A stretch of 55,663 bases of DNA, from positions 1-55,663 of the forward strand of contig PDSA01000035.1 in assembly GCA_002748285.1 (NCBI GenBank), read 5' to 3'. The notes beneath the pieces were generated by a model, which saw only the letters and a program-made list of their open reading frames with translations, was not told where the DNA came from and searched no databases. This DNA comes from Rhodobacterales bacterium. GTDB lineage: Bacteria; Pseudomonadota; Alphaproteobacteria; Rhodobacterales; Rhodobacteraceae. Shown piece by piece: positions 45,899 to 54,389 of the stretch; position 1 is the stretch's first letter; each line of letters begins with the position of its first letter. Both the position numbers and the translations under genes were made by a program.

Positions 45899-46456
45899 CT
45901 AGCCGCCGGCGCGGCGGTAAGATTTGACCCTGGCCAGATCGCCGCCAATCATCGAAACCCGCTGCGCCATTGATCCCAGAGGATCAAGGCTTTTGTGGGT
46001 TTTCAGCATCGCCTTGAGCGCATTGCGGGCATTTTTCAGCCGGGCTTCGACCTGCGGGCCGAAATCGCCGCGCTGCATGGCCGCCAGCGCCATTTCATGT
46101 TCTGCCGTTCCCTGCACCGCCTGCGCCGAAGCCCGCGCGGCCCCCTGTTCCGAGGCCACCAGCATTCCGGCCTGCCCCGCCGCCTGAGGATACTGCCCGG
46201 CCCGCAACAGGCTATGGGCATATTCCAGCCGCAGCCGCGCCTGCAGCGGGCTGTTGCCATGGGTTTTCAGCATGTTTTTATAGGCGCGGATGGCACGTTT
46301 GTAATTGCCCTTTTCCAACGCACCGCGGGCCACGGAATAATCCCGGTGAAAGCCCGGATGCCCCGCCACATGGCCGCCTGACATCTGACAGCTGGCACCC
46401 ATCATCAGCAGGGCCGTTACGATCAACCACGGTCTGACTCGGGGGAAATGCATCAA
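45899..46456 (-). CDS. putative TPR-like lipoprotein
   Basis: A 185-residue exported protein: hydrophobic signal (WLIVTALLMMGASC) ending at a Cys with an imperfect lipobox, then TPR-like helices (RDYSVARGALEKGNYKRAIRAYKNMLKTHGNSPLQARLRLEYAHSLLRAGQYPQAAGQAGML). Not recognised as a named protein. Divergent from gspC across 127 bases; it may assist the secretion system, as small lipoproteins do for secretins, but nothing proves this. Confidence 0.6.
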   Translation of the reverse strand: MMHFPRVRPWLIVTALLMMGASCQMSGGHVAGHPGFHRDYSVARGALEKGNYKRAIRAYKNMLKTHGNSPLQARLRLEYAHSLLRAGQYPQAAGQAGMLVASEQGAARASAQAVQGTAEHEMALAAMQRGDFGPQVEARLKNARNALKAMLKTHKSLDPLGSMAQRVSMIGGDLARVKSYRRAGG

Positions 46457-46583
46457 TCGAATCCTTGAGCTGCTTACCCCCCTAGTATATAGCTATTGTC
46501 AAGAGGCACAAGAAGCGGCTGGGGATCGTGTGGGTTAATGCGCGGTTAGGTGAGTTGCTCGAAAATCCGGCAGGAGATAATGC

Positions 46584-47414
46584 GTGACTTCGATCGCCAG
46601 GACGTCTTTCCCCATTTTGCTGCTATCGGCCTGTGTGTTTGGCTATGGAGCCGTGCATTTGGGGCTGATCCTGACGGCCAAACCTTCTGAAAACGCGATT
46701 GAACAGGGGCCGGGCACCAATCCACAAGCCGCTCAGACCGCGCAAAAGGCCGGGGCGGATAAAACCTGGCCCGCCGCCTTTGGACAGGTCAAAGCCCAGC
46801 CGAAACAGGCCGCTGTGACGGTGGTCAGCAACAGCTATCAGCTCAAAGGGCTGGTCGCCGGGCGTGGGCGCAGCTGGGCGATTGTCAGCGGCAAAGAGGG
46901 CGATACGCTGGTGCATAAAGGCGATCAGCTGCCCGGCGGCGAACAGGTGGTGCGGATTGATGACAAGGGCGTCTGGATCACACAAGCCGGCAAAGAGCAG
47001 CTGATTGATTTTGAGACCGATCCCGACCAAAGCGCCCCCCAGCCCGCAGCGGCACAGGCATTTGCGGGGAACCCGGAGGCTCCGCTGCAAATGAAGGCCG
47101 ATCTGGCGCTGGCCGATTTTCGCGGGCGCGATTTCTGGCGGGTGCTGGCCGGGGCGGGTGGAATCAAGATCGTCGAGATCAGCGAAGGGGTGATGGCGCA
47201 GGAAATATTGTGGGTGCGCAATGGGCAGCTCTATGATAGCATCGGCTTGCAGGGGGGTGACGTGGTGGTGTCGCTCAACGGGATCCCGGCGGGGGATACC
47301 GATGCGTTGATGAGCGCCATGCCGAAATTATTGGGCCAGCGTCAGTTCGAGCTTGAAATAATCCGCGCGGGGGCCGTGCGAACCATAACGGTGGATGTAA
47401 AGGATGACAGTTAG
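46584..47414 (+). CDS. gspC: type II secretion system protein GspC
   Basis: A 276-residue inner-membrane component: N-terminal helix (FPILLLSACVFGYGAVHLGLILTA), HR-type domain (YQLKGLVAGRGRSWAIVSGKEGDTLVHKGDQLPGGEQVVRIDDKGVWI) and a C-terminal PDZ domain (LWVRNGQLYDSIGLQGGDVVVSLNGIPAGDTDALM). GspC links the inner-membrane platform to the secretin. Overlaps gspD by 11 bases. Confidence 0.85.
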   Translation: MTSIARTSFPILLLSACVFGYGAVHLGLILTAKPSENAIEQGPGTNPQAAQTAQKAGADKTWPAAFGQVKAQPKQAAVTVVSNSYQLKGLVAGRGRSWAIVSGKEGDTLVHKGDQLPGGEQVVRIDDKGVWITQAGKEQLIDFETDPDQSAPQPAAAQAFAGNPEAPLQMKADLALADFRGRDFWRVLAGAGGIKIVEISEGVMAQEILWVRNGQLYDSIGLQGGDVVVSLNGIPAGDTDALMSAMPKLLGQRQFELEIIRAGAVRTITVDVKDDS

Positions 47415-49228
47415 ACATTGGATTTTTGCCGTGGTGATCAGCCTGGTGTCGACATTACAGGCGGCGGCTCAGATTGCGCTGGATTTGCGCGATGTCAATC
47501 TGCGCTCTTTCGTGCAGATCGTGGCTGAAACCACCGGGCGCAATTTCGTGCTGGACCCGCGGGTGCAGGGGGTGGTGACGGTGATCGCCCCCGACAAGGT
47601 TTCTCCCAGCGCGGTTTATGACATTTTTCTGCATGTGCTTGAGCTGAACAAGTTAACCATCATCGAAGGGGCTGAGGCCGACCGGATCGTGCCGCTTTCA
47701 CTGGCCAAGGAATTGGCGCCGGGGGGCAAACCTTCGGGGGTCGGCGGGGCGTATGAGACCCGGGTGATCGAGGTCAAAAATGTGCCGGTGGCTGAAATCT
47801 CTGAAGTGATCCGCCCGCTTTTGCCGCCCGAGGCGGTGTTGTCGGCGGTGCCGGGATCGGGGTTGCTGATCATCTCGGACCGGCAGGAAAGCTTCCGGCG
47901 GATTTCAAAGCTGGTGCAAAAGCTGGACCAGCCGCGCCGCGATACCATCGAAACCATCCGGCTGCGCAGCGGCAAAGCGGCCGAGATGCTGACCGTGGTG
48001 CAATCGCTGGACATCACCCCGGCCGGGGCCAGCCTGTCGGCGGATAGCCGGGCCAATGCCTTGCTGGTATCGGGCCCGGCCGAGTTTCGCAGCCGGGTGC
48101 GGGCTGTGGTCAAAGGGCTGGACACTCCGCAACGCACCATCGCCACCCGGGTTGTGCGGCTGAATTACGCCGATGCCAAACAGCTGGAGCCAGTCGTGAA
48201 ACAGGCCTTCGCCGATCGCGTCGATCATTTCGGCCATTCGGGCATTGGATCAAAAGCCCAGCCAGGTGCTGATCGAAGCGGTGATTTTTGAGCTGTCGGT
48301 TTCGGATTTCGCCGATCTCAGCGCCCAGTTCGGGGTGTTGTTGAATGATGCCATAGGCGGCGGCGTCGAATTTTCGCTGGGGGGGCGGCCGACGCTGACC
48401 AGCCTTGTCAGTGCAGCGATTTCCAAAAAGGTGGTCAGCCCGGGCAGCGGCGGCACCTTTGGGGTGCACACCAGAAATTTCGGAGGCTTCGTGTCCGCGC
48501 TGACCAGCCAGGGATCGACCCGGCTGCTGTCCACCCCTTCGATTCTGACCCTGAACAATGAAGCGGCCGAAATCGTCGTGGCGCAGAATGTGCCCTTTGT
48601 CACCGGCAGCTTTGCCACGGTGGGCGATAGCGCGGTGCCGGACAAGCCGTTTCAGACGGTCGAACGTCAGGATGTCGGTCTGACCCTGAAGGTCGTGCCG
48701 CAGATCACGCTGGATCGCACCGTGCGGATGCTGATCACGCAGGAGGTCTCGAACCTGACCAATTCGGCCTCGGCCGCCGGGGGCGAGATTACCGCCAAGC
48801 GTAGCCTCTCGACCAATGTGCTGGTGCGGGATGAGCGGGTGATCATTCTGGGCGGGCTTTTGGAAAATGGCTCGGGCTCGGTCGGGCAGCGGGTGCCGGG
48901 GTTGAGCAAATTGCCGCTGATCGGCGGGCTGTTTCGTGGCCGCAATTCCCGCAAATCGCAGCGGGTGCTGTTGATGATGCTGCGGCCCAGCATTCTGGAT
49001 TCCGATGCCGAAGCCGCCCGCCTGACCCGCAAGCTGGCGCGCGAAGCCAAGCGTATGGCCGCCGCGATGCAGCCGCTCAATGACGGGCAATATCCGGCGG
49101 TGCCTTCGGGGGCGTTCCCGTTTGACGGGGCTAATCTGAACCAGCCCTTTGATGCCGGTTTTGTCGATGATGTTGCCCGCAACCGTCGCTTCCCGCCTTT
49201 GCCCTCGCGTCTGGAATTCAGAAAGTAA
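47404..49228 (+). pseudogene. gspD: gspD, type II secretin, frameshifted by internal deletion
   Basis: Two frames. From 47404: signal peptide, N0 domain (IALDLRDVNLRSFVQIVAETTGRNFVLDPRVQGVVTVI), N1 and N2 repeats (VPVAEISEVIRPLLPPEAVLSAVPGSGLLIISDRQE), reaching QLEPVVKQAFADR. The frame then goes off to a stop at 48291. From about 48208 another frame reads IASIISAIRALDQKPSQVLIEAVIFELSVSDFADL and the whole secretin domain (VGLTLKVVPQITLDRTVRMLI, VLVRDERVIILGGLLE, VPGLSKLPLIGGLF) to 49228. About 30-40 codons of N3 are missing. GATCGCG at the junction could be microhomology. Confidence 0.87.
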
Positions 49229-49232
49229 CCGC

Positions 49233-50545
49233 ATGACGGATCTGGTGTTGCCGTTCAGCTTTGCCCGGGATCAGCAGGTGGCGCTGGAAGGTCGGCGTTT
49301 GCTGATCGGCCCGGATGCCAGCATGTTTGGCATCCGCGAGGCCCGGCGTCGCGCTGGCGGGGCGTTAGAGGTCACCCCTCTGGACAAGGCCGAATATGAC
49401 AGCCGCATCGCCCGGCTTTATCAGGGGAATGAGAACGGCCAGCAGGCCGATCCTGAGCTGAGCTTTGATCTGGAAGACTCCACCACCGACACCGCCGCCG
49501 CCGATCTGCTGGAGGATGGCAGCCAGACCCCGGTGGTGCAACTGGTCAATCAGCTGTTGCGGCGTGCGGTGCTGGCTTCGGCGTCGGATTTGCATATCGA
49601 ACCGCATGATGGGGGCTTGCGGGTGCGGATGCGTATTGATGGCTTTTTGCAGACTGTGCTGGATCGCAAGGATGTTCCGGTGCTGCGGGTGGTGTCTCGG
49701 CTCAAGGTGATGTCCGGGCTGGACATTGCCGAAACCCGGCTGCCTCAGGACGGGCATATCAGCGTCAAGCTGGGCGGGCGGGCGATTGATATCCGGCTTT
49801 CCACCCTGCCCGGAGATTACGGTGAACGGGTGGTGATGCGAATACTGGATCGCAATGCCGGGCTGTTGCCGTTGCAGGATCTGGGCCTGCGCCCCGGCCA
49901 GATTGACAGGTTGGAAAGGCTGGCGGCGCGGCCCAACGGCATCATTCTGGCCACCGGGCCAACCGGCAGCGGCAAGACCACCACGCTTTATTCCCTGCTG
50001 GCGCTGGCCAATGATGACGAACGCAACATCATCACGGTAGAAGACCCGATCGAATATGACCTGCCCGGGGTGTCGCAAAGCCAGATCAATTCGGAAATCG
50101 GTATGACCTTTGCCGCCGGTTTGCGTGCGGTGTTGCGTCAGGACCCGGACATCATTCTGGTGGGCGAGATCCGCGACCATGAAACCGCCAGTGTTGCGGC
50201 CCAGGCGGCGATCACCGGGCATCTGGTGTTTTCCTCGCTGCACGCCAATGGCTCGGTCGCGGCGGTGGTGCGGCTGCGTGATCTGGGGATCGACAATTAC
50301 TCTGGCAGGCGCAGGGCTGTGAGCGCTGTTTGGGCAGCGGCTATACCGGGCGGGTCGGGGTGTTTGAAATCGTCACCGTGACCGAGGAGTTGCGCATGGC
50401 GATTGATCAGGGGGCCTCGGAACAGGCACTGAAGCAAAGCGCGCTGAGCTCTCAGGAAACCCTGTTCGGCGAAGCTCTGCGCCGGGTGCAAGAGGGCGAG
50501 ACCAGCATTGCCGAGACCCTGCGGGTGGTCGGAGATGCGCAATGA
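49233..50545 (+). pseudogene. gspE: gspE, type II secretion ATPase, frameshifted by internal deletion
   Basis: From ATG 49233: an N-terminal part, then the ATPase core ASDLHIEPHDGGLRVRMRIDG, LPQDGHISVKLGGRAIDIRLSTLPGDYGERVVMRIL, Walker A GPTGSGKTTTLYS, DPIEYDLPGVSQSQIN, Walker B IILVGEIRDHETA and HLVFSSLHANGSVAAVVRLRDLGIDNY. There the frame drifts to a stop at 50381; another frame continues GCERCLGSGYTGRVGVFEIVTVTEELR to 50545. About 45-60 codons are missing near 50300, including the first CxxC of the tetracysteine zinc motif; the second (CERC) remains. Confidence 0.88.
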
Positions 50546-51750
50546 AGGCGTTTTCCTATCAGGCCGTCACCGATAGCGGGCGCAAACGCAAAGGCACAGT
50601 GGTGGCAGAGAGCGAAAGCCAAGTGTCGCAGATTTTGCGCGGGCAGGGGCTGTATGCAACGCGCATCACCGCCAAGGCCCAGTCCAGCCGCAGAGGCCTG
50701 TTCCGCAAAGGGCGGATGAATGATGACATGCGTGCGGTATTCACCCGGCAAATGGCGGTGCTGCTGGGGGCCGAGCTGTCGGCGGATGCGGCGCTGGAAA
50801 CCGTGCGCAGCTCGGGCACATCGGTGGCGATTGAAACCGCGGCGGCGGTGGCCAAGGCCGGGTTGATGGGGGGCTTGCCGCTATCGGCGGCTTTGCAAAA
50901 AACCAGTGCCGGGTTTCCGCCCTACTATCTGGCCTCGGTCAGCGCGGGCGAGATTTCGGGCAATCTGGCCTCGGTGTTTGAAAATCTGGCGGATTATCTG
51001 GAGCAGCAAAATTCCGACCGTGCCCTGCTGTCCACCGCCCTGATCTATCCGGCCTTTGTCGCCACGGTGGCGGTGCTGGTCTGTGCGGTTCTGATGGTCA
51101 ATGTCGCCCCTGAAATCGCCGGGATGTTTGCCGTTTCCGGACGCGAATTGCCCGAGCTGACCCAGATCGTGATCGGGATCAGCGACTGGTTGCAGTTGCA
51201 TTGGATTGCGTTGCTGATTGGGGTGGCTTCGGTGGTTATTGGCCTTGTTCTGGCGCTGCGTATTCCGAGCTTTCGCGATCGCTGGGATGGGATGCTGCTG
51301 CGGCTGCCGGTGCTTGGGCGGTTGCTGCGGCTGGCGGCGGCGGCGCAATATCTGCGCACTCTGGCGCTGGTGATCGGCAGCCGGCTGACGGTGATCGACG
51401 CGGTCAGCAGTGCCAGCGAAGTCCTGAATATCCGGCGTTTCCAGCAGCAGGCGGCGGCGGTTCACGACGCCATCGGCGCGGGCGAAAGCCTGAGCGACAG
51501 TCTGAAATACATGCCGCTGATCCCGCCGGTTTGCCGGCAGCTGATCCACGCGGGCGAGCAATCGGCGCGTTTGGGCAAGATGACCGAACGCTCGGCCGTG
51601 TTGCTGGAAAACTGGCTGAACACCGAGCGCAAAAAGGTGGTGGCTCTGCTGGACCCGCTATTGATGATGCTGGTCGGAGCGCTGGTTCTGGTGATTGTGC
51701 TGGCGATTTTGTTGCCGATCTTTGATCTGCAATCAGTGGTGTCGGGGTGA
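50542..51750 (+). CDS. gspF: type II secretion system inner-membrane protein GspF
   Basis: A 402-residue T2SSF/PilC family protein with duplicated cytoplasmic domains and three membrane helices: FSYQAVTDSGRKRKGTVVAES start, FTRQMAVLLGAELSADAALETV, LLSTALIYPAFVATVAVLVCAVLMVNVAPEIAGMF, then the second half and terminal VVALLDPLLMMLVGALVLVIVLAILLPIFDL. Intact. ATG overlaps the gspE stop (ATGA). No gspG-K pseudopilins follow. Confidence 0.9.
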   Translation: MKAFSYQAVTDSGRKRKGTVVAESESQVSQILRGQGLYATRITAKAQSSRRGLFRKGRMNDDMRAVFTRQMAVLLGAELSADAALETVRSSGTSVAIETAAAVAKAGLMGGLPLSAALQKTSAGFPPYYLASVSAGEISGNLASVFENLADYLEQQNSDRALLSTALIYPAFVATVAVLVCAVLMVNVAPEIAGMFAVSGRELPELTQIVIGISDWLQLHWIALLIGVASVVIGLVLALRIPSFRDRWDGMLLRLPVLGRLLRLAAAAQYLRTLALVIGSRLTVIDAVSSASEVLNIRRFQQQAAAVHDAIGAGESLSDSLKYMPLIPPVCRQLIHAGEQSARLGKMTERSAVLLENWLNTERKKVVALLDPLLMMLVGALVLVIVLAILLPIFDLQSVVSG

Positions 51751-51815
51751 CAGCCAGGCCGCCTCAAGCGGCGCGATCTGGTTGCCGAACAATCGACACC
51801 GCCGGCCTGTCGTGG

Positions 51816-53210
51816 TTATAACTTGGCCACCTGATCCATGAAATCCTGCCCGCGGGCCTCAAAATCCGGGTATTGATCGAAACTAGCCGCCGCTGGGGCC
51901 AGCAAGACCGTGTCGCCGGGCTGAGCCTCTGCCGCCGCTGCCACCACCGCCTGATCCATGCTGTGACATATCTGATAGGGGGTTTCGGTCAGTTGCGCGG
52001 CGAAATCCGGGGCGGATGCGCCGATCAGATAGGCCTTGCGCACATTTTGCAGATGCGGGGTCAACGCTGAAATGCCACCCTCTTTGCCCTGCCCTCCGGC
52101 GATCCAGCGGATATTGTCAAACGCCTCAAGCGCTTTCAGCGCGCTGTCGACATTGGTGGCTTTGCTGTCATTGACAAACCGCACGCCGTTTTTTTCGGCC
52201 ACAACCTGACTGCGATGTGCCAGACCGGAAAAGCTGTGTAGCCCGGCTTCGACCACCTTGGGCGCAAGCCCCAATGTGCGTGCAACCGCATAAGCGCAGC
52301 AGGCATTTTGATGATTATGACGCCCCGGCAGATTGCGGATCTGGCGCAGATCAATCGAAGCCACCTGCCGGCCCTTGCGGTATTCCGACAAAAACCCCTT
52401 GCGGGCAAACACCGACCAGCCGGGCCCGGCCAGCTTGGCCTTGACCGAGACCCGGATCACCCGATCATCCTGCGCCCCTTCGCTCAGCTGACCGGCCAGA
52501 AATTGCCCTTCGGGTTGATCGACCCCGATGATGGCACGGTCGGGGCCGCCCTCAACAAACAACCGGCGCTTGGCGGCAAAATAGCCTCCCGGCCCGCCAT
52601 GGCGATCCAGATGATCGGGCGAGATATTGGTAAATACCGCCACATCCGGGGTGAGCGAACGTGCCAGTTCGGTTTGATAGCTGGACAGCTCTAACACGAC
52701 CACTTCGCCGTCATGGGCGGGGTCAATATCCAGCACCCCGCGGCCGATATTGCCGGCCAGCTGGGTCGGGCGTTTGGCGTGTTGCAGCAGATGATGGACC
52801 AGCGCGGCAGTCGTGGATTTTCCGTTGCTGCCGGTGATCGCAACAATCCGGGGCAGCACGTCGAAATCTGACCAGTGCCGGGTCGGGTAGGATTGAAAAA
52901 ACAGGCCGATATCATTGTCCACGGGCACTCCGGCGGTCTGGGCCAGAGCGATAATGTCGTGCGGTTCCGGGTAAAGATGCGGGATGCCGGGTGAAACGAT
53001 CAGGCGGCTGATGTCCTGCCAGATCGCCGGTTTGCGTAAATCCGTTGCGGCATATCCTTTGGCAGCGGCCCGTTCACGCGCGGCCGGATTATCGTCCCAC
53101 ACCAGCGGGATCGCTCCGCCGGCTTCGAGCGCAACCGCCGTTGCCAAACCCGAACGCCCCAAGCCCAAAACCGCAATTTTCTTATCTTGATAACCTTGAA
53201 CCGGGATCAT
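51816..53210 (-). CDS. murD: UDP-N-acetylmuramoyl-L-alanine:D-glutamate ligase
   Basis: A 464-residue Mur ligase: N-terminal UDP-binding [14 protein letters not shown]-loop [17 protein letters not shown] at about 126-142, [35 protein letters not shown] and [16 protein letters not shown], all classical MurD blocks. Adds D-Glu to the peptidoglycan precursor. Complete; convergent with gspF. Confidence 0.95.
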   Translation of the reverse strand: MIPVQGYQDKKIAVLGLGRSGLATAVALEAGGAIPLVWDDNPAARERAAAKGYAATDLRKPAIWQDISRLIVSPGIPHLYPEPHDIIALAQTAGVPVDNDIGLFFQSYPTRHWSDFDVLPRIVAITGSNGKSTTAALVHHLLQHAKRPTQLAGNIGRGVLDIDPAHDGEVVVLELSSYQTELARSLTPDVAVFTNISPDHLDRHGGPGGYFAAKRRLFVEGGPDRAIIGVDQPEGQFLAGQLSEGAQDDRVIRVSVKAKLAGPGWSVFARKGFLSEYRKGRQVASIDLRQIRNLPGRHNHQNACCAYAVARTLGLAPKVVEAGLHSFSGLAHRSQVVAEKNGVRFVNDSKATNVDSALKALEAFDNIRWIAGGQGKEGGISALTPHLQNVRKAYLIGASAPDFAAQLTETPYQICHSMDQAVVAAAAEAQPGDTVLLAPAAASFDQYPDFEARGQDFMDQVAKL

Positions 53211-53560
53211 GTGTTTGGCCTTTTTCGTTGCTTATACCCTGCTTAGAGCGTTATGCGAAAAACCTGAATCACTTAATGCTGCCTGAAATCAAAGATTTCA
53301 ACGCGTTAGGTGATGCTCTTTCTATCAGGTATTTCGTCAAACGCCAGAGGCACCAAAAATCATTTCGGCAATCAGGATCGGAATGGTTCGTGGCTGGCTT
53401 GGATTTGAAAATCCCCACCCAAAAGCCGCCCATTCTGAATTTATTGATGTCGGCACGGATAAAGCCTTGCCCCTGACCGTATTGCCGCTATTGTCGCGCT
53501 GGCATTTGAGCGCGGTTTCGCTTTTCCTCTGCCTGTTTGGGCTGGAAGAAATTGCCGGAT
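53211..53560. other. 350-bp intergenic region between murD and tRNA-Leu
   Basis: No gene with support. It contains the 97-bp palindromic element at 53248-53344. The rest (53345-53560) is ordinary sequence, presumably holding the tRNA promoter; no clear -10/-35 pair stands out. Confidence 0.5.
53248..53344. repeat. 97-bp imperfect palindromic element
   Basis: The outer arms GCGTTATGCGAAAAACCTGA and the reverse complement of the right end, GCGTTTGACGAAATACCTGA, match at most positions. Inner arms ATCACTTAATGC and ATCACCTAACGC also pair, and the centre TGAAATC-AAA-GATTTCA is perfect. The whole could fold into one long hairpin. I recognise this style of element from intergenic regions of Rhodobacterales, but cannot confirm copies here. 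Confidence 0.6.
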
Positions 53561-53647
53561 GCGGGCGTGATGGAATGGTAGACATACCAGACTTAAAATC
53601 TGTTGGGCCGTGTGCCCGTGTGGGTTCGAGTCCCACCGCCCGCACCA
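53561..53647 (+). tRNA. tRNA-Leu (anticodon UAA)
   Basis: Acceptor GCGGGCG (53561-53567) pairs with CGCCCGC (53637-53643), followed by A and an encoded CCA. The anticodon loop is C-T-TAA-A-A, giving UAA. A long variable arm (GGGCCGTGTGCCC) and the GGTTCGAGTCC T arm confirm a class II leucine tRNA. Confidence 0.95.
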
Positions 53648-53683
53648 TTTATTGACCTGACCTTTTGAAATATAGCCAAACGA

Positions 53684-53699
53684 CACAATCCTGATTGTG
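53684..53699 (+). terminator. small hairpin after tRNA-Leu
   Basis: CACAATC-CT-GATTGTG, a perfect 7-bp stem 37 bases after the tRNA, followed by CCTTTC. Possible terminator. Confidence 0.4.
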
Positions 53700-53823
53700 C
53701 CTTTCGGTTACAAGTCTCTGATTTTACGCTGATGCTTCGTGGATTTTGGGAATAAAAACCACTCTCGTCAGCTATACCAAGGGGATGCAGGAGGGTTCCT
53801 CGAAAAACATGGAGTGAACTACA

Positions 53824-54018
53824 ATGACCACGCCCCAATACTTGCCGACGATGCCGGGGCCGGGCTTTGACGATGTGGACACGAGCAGCGGCGTCAAAAT
53901 GATCGAAGCGCGTCTGGCGGAGGTCAGGCGGATGGATCCGAGCGTCCCATGGGTCAAACCCCGGATCAAGACGCTGGAAGAGAACCTTCGGAACGCCAGG
54001 AGGCTCAGGATTCCGTAA
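53824..54018 (+). CDS. small hypothetical protein
   Basis: A 64-residue frame: MTTPQYLPTMPGPGFDDVDTS, then VKMIEARLAEVRRMDPSVPWV and a basic helix KTLEENLRNARRLRIP. ATG has GGAG about nine bases upstream. Not recognised. It uses AGG for arginine four times, while neighbouring genes prefer CGC/CGT, hinting at a foreign origin; it lies 180 bases from a tRNA gene, a common integration site. Coding is plausible but unproven. Confidence 0.45.
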   Translation: MTTPQYLPTMPGPGFDDVDTSSGVKMIEARLAEVRRMDPSVPWVKPRIKTLEENLRNARRLRIP

Positions 54019-54389
54019 GTGATGCTGATTTTCTCGGTGCGCCGGGTGATGTGGTTGAGCCGTTGCGGGGCTTGATGCCCGTGGCAAAGAAGTGTGTGCG
54101 GCGCTATTTCCGATACCCCGCTGATTCAGGCTCTTGCCATGCGTCCCAACAGAGCCCCGTCCACGGACAAGAACCGTGTAACAGGCGGGTGCAGAAATAC
54201 CCTCATTCCGAGCTTTGGGGTGTTATCGGCAAGCTTCTAATACGCAAGATTCTGGTCTGGTTCTTGCCATTCCCGATTTTGGCACATTGCGGGAAGGCGT
54301 TTGGGCGGTGTACAATGCGGGTAAGTGTCGCCGGGCCAAAATGATGGTCAATTATGCCTGATATTTCCTGATGGCATTAATGGATTTTG
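54019..54389. other. region without an intact gene between small ORF and dprA
   Basis: A 371-base stretch. The only protein-like signal is a start-less frame at 54182-54361 (listed separately). A 131-codon frame at 53949-54344 overlaps the small ORF and has no family resemblance. Confidence 0.45.
54182..54361 (+). pseudogene. start-less frame resembling the end of a LysR-type effector domain
   Basis: Sixty codons without a start, ending LVLAIPDFGTLREGVWAVYNAGKCRRAKMMVNYA-stop. The pattern 'PDF...VWAVY......AK...' resembles the C-terminal end of LysR effector domains. Could be a decayed regulator fragment or chance. Confidence 0.25.

Noticed and set aside
48245..49228. Second secretin gene as an independent ORF
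   Set aside because: Its start has no ribosome site and it completes the domain order of the upstream gspD fragment, so it is one broken gene.
53949..54344. 131-codon frame downstream of tRNA-Leu
   Set aside because: Overlaps the small ORF in another frame, has no ribosome site and no family pattern.
53561..54389. Integrated phage or genomic island at tRNA-Leu
   Set aside because: No integrase, and I found no repeat of the tRNA 3' end nearby.
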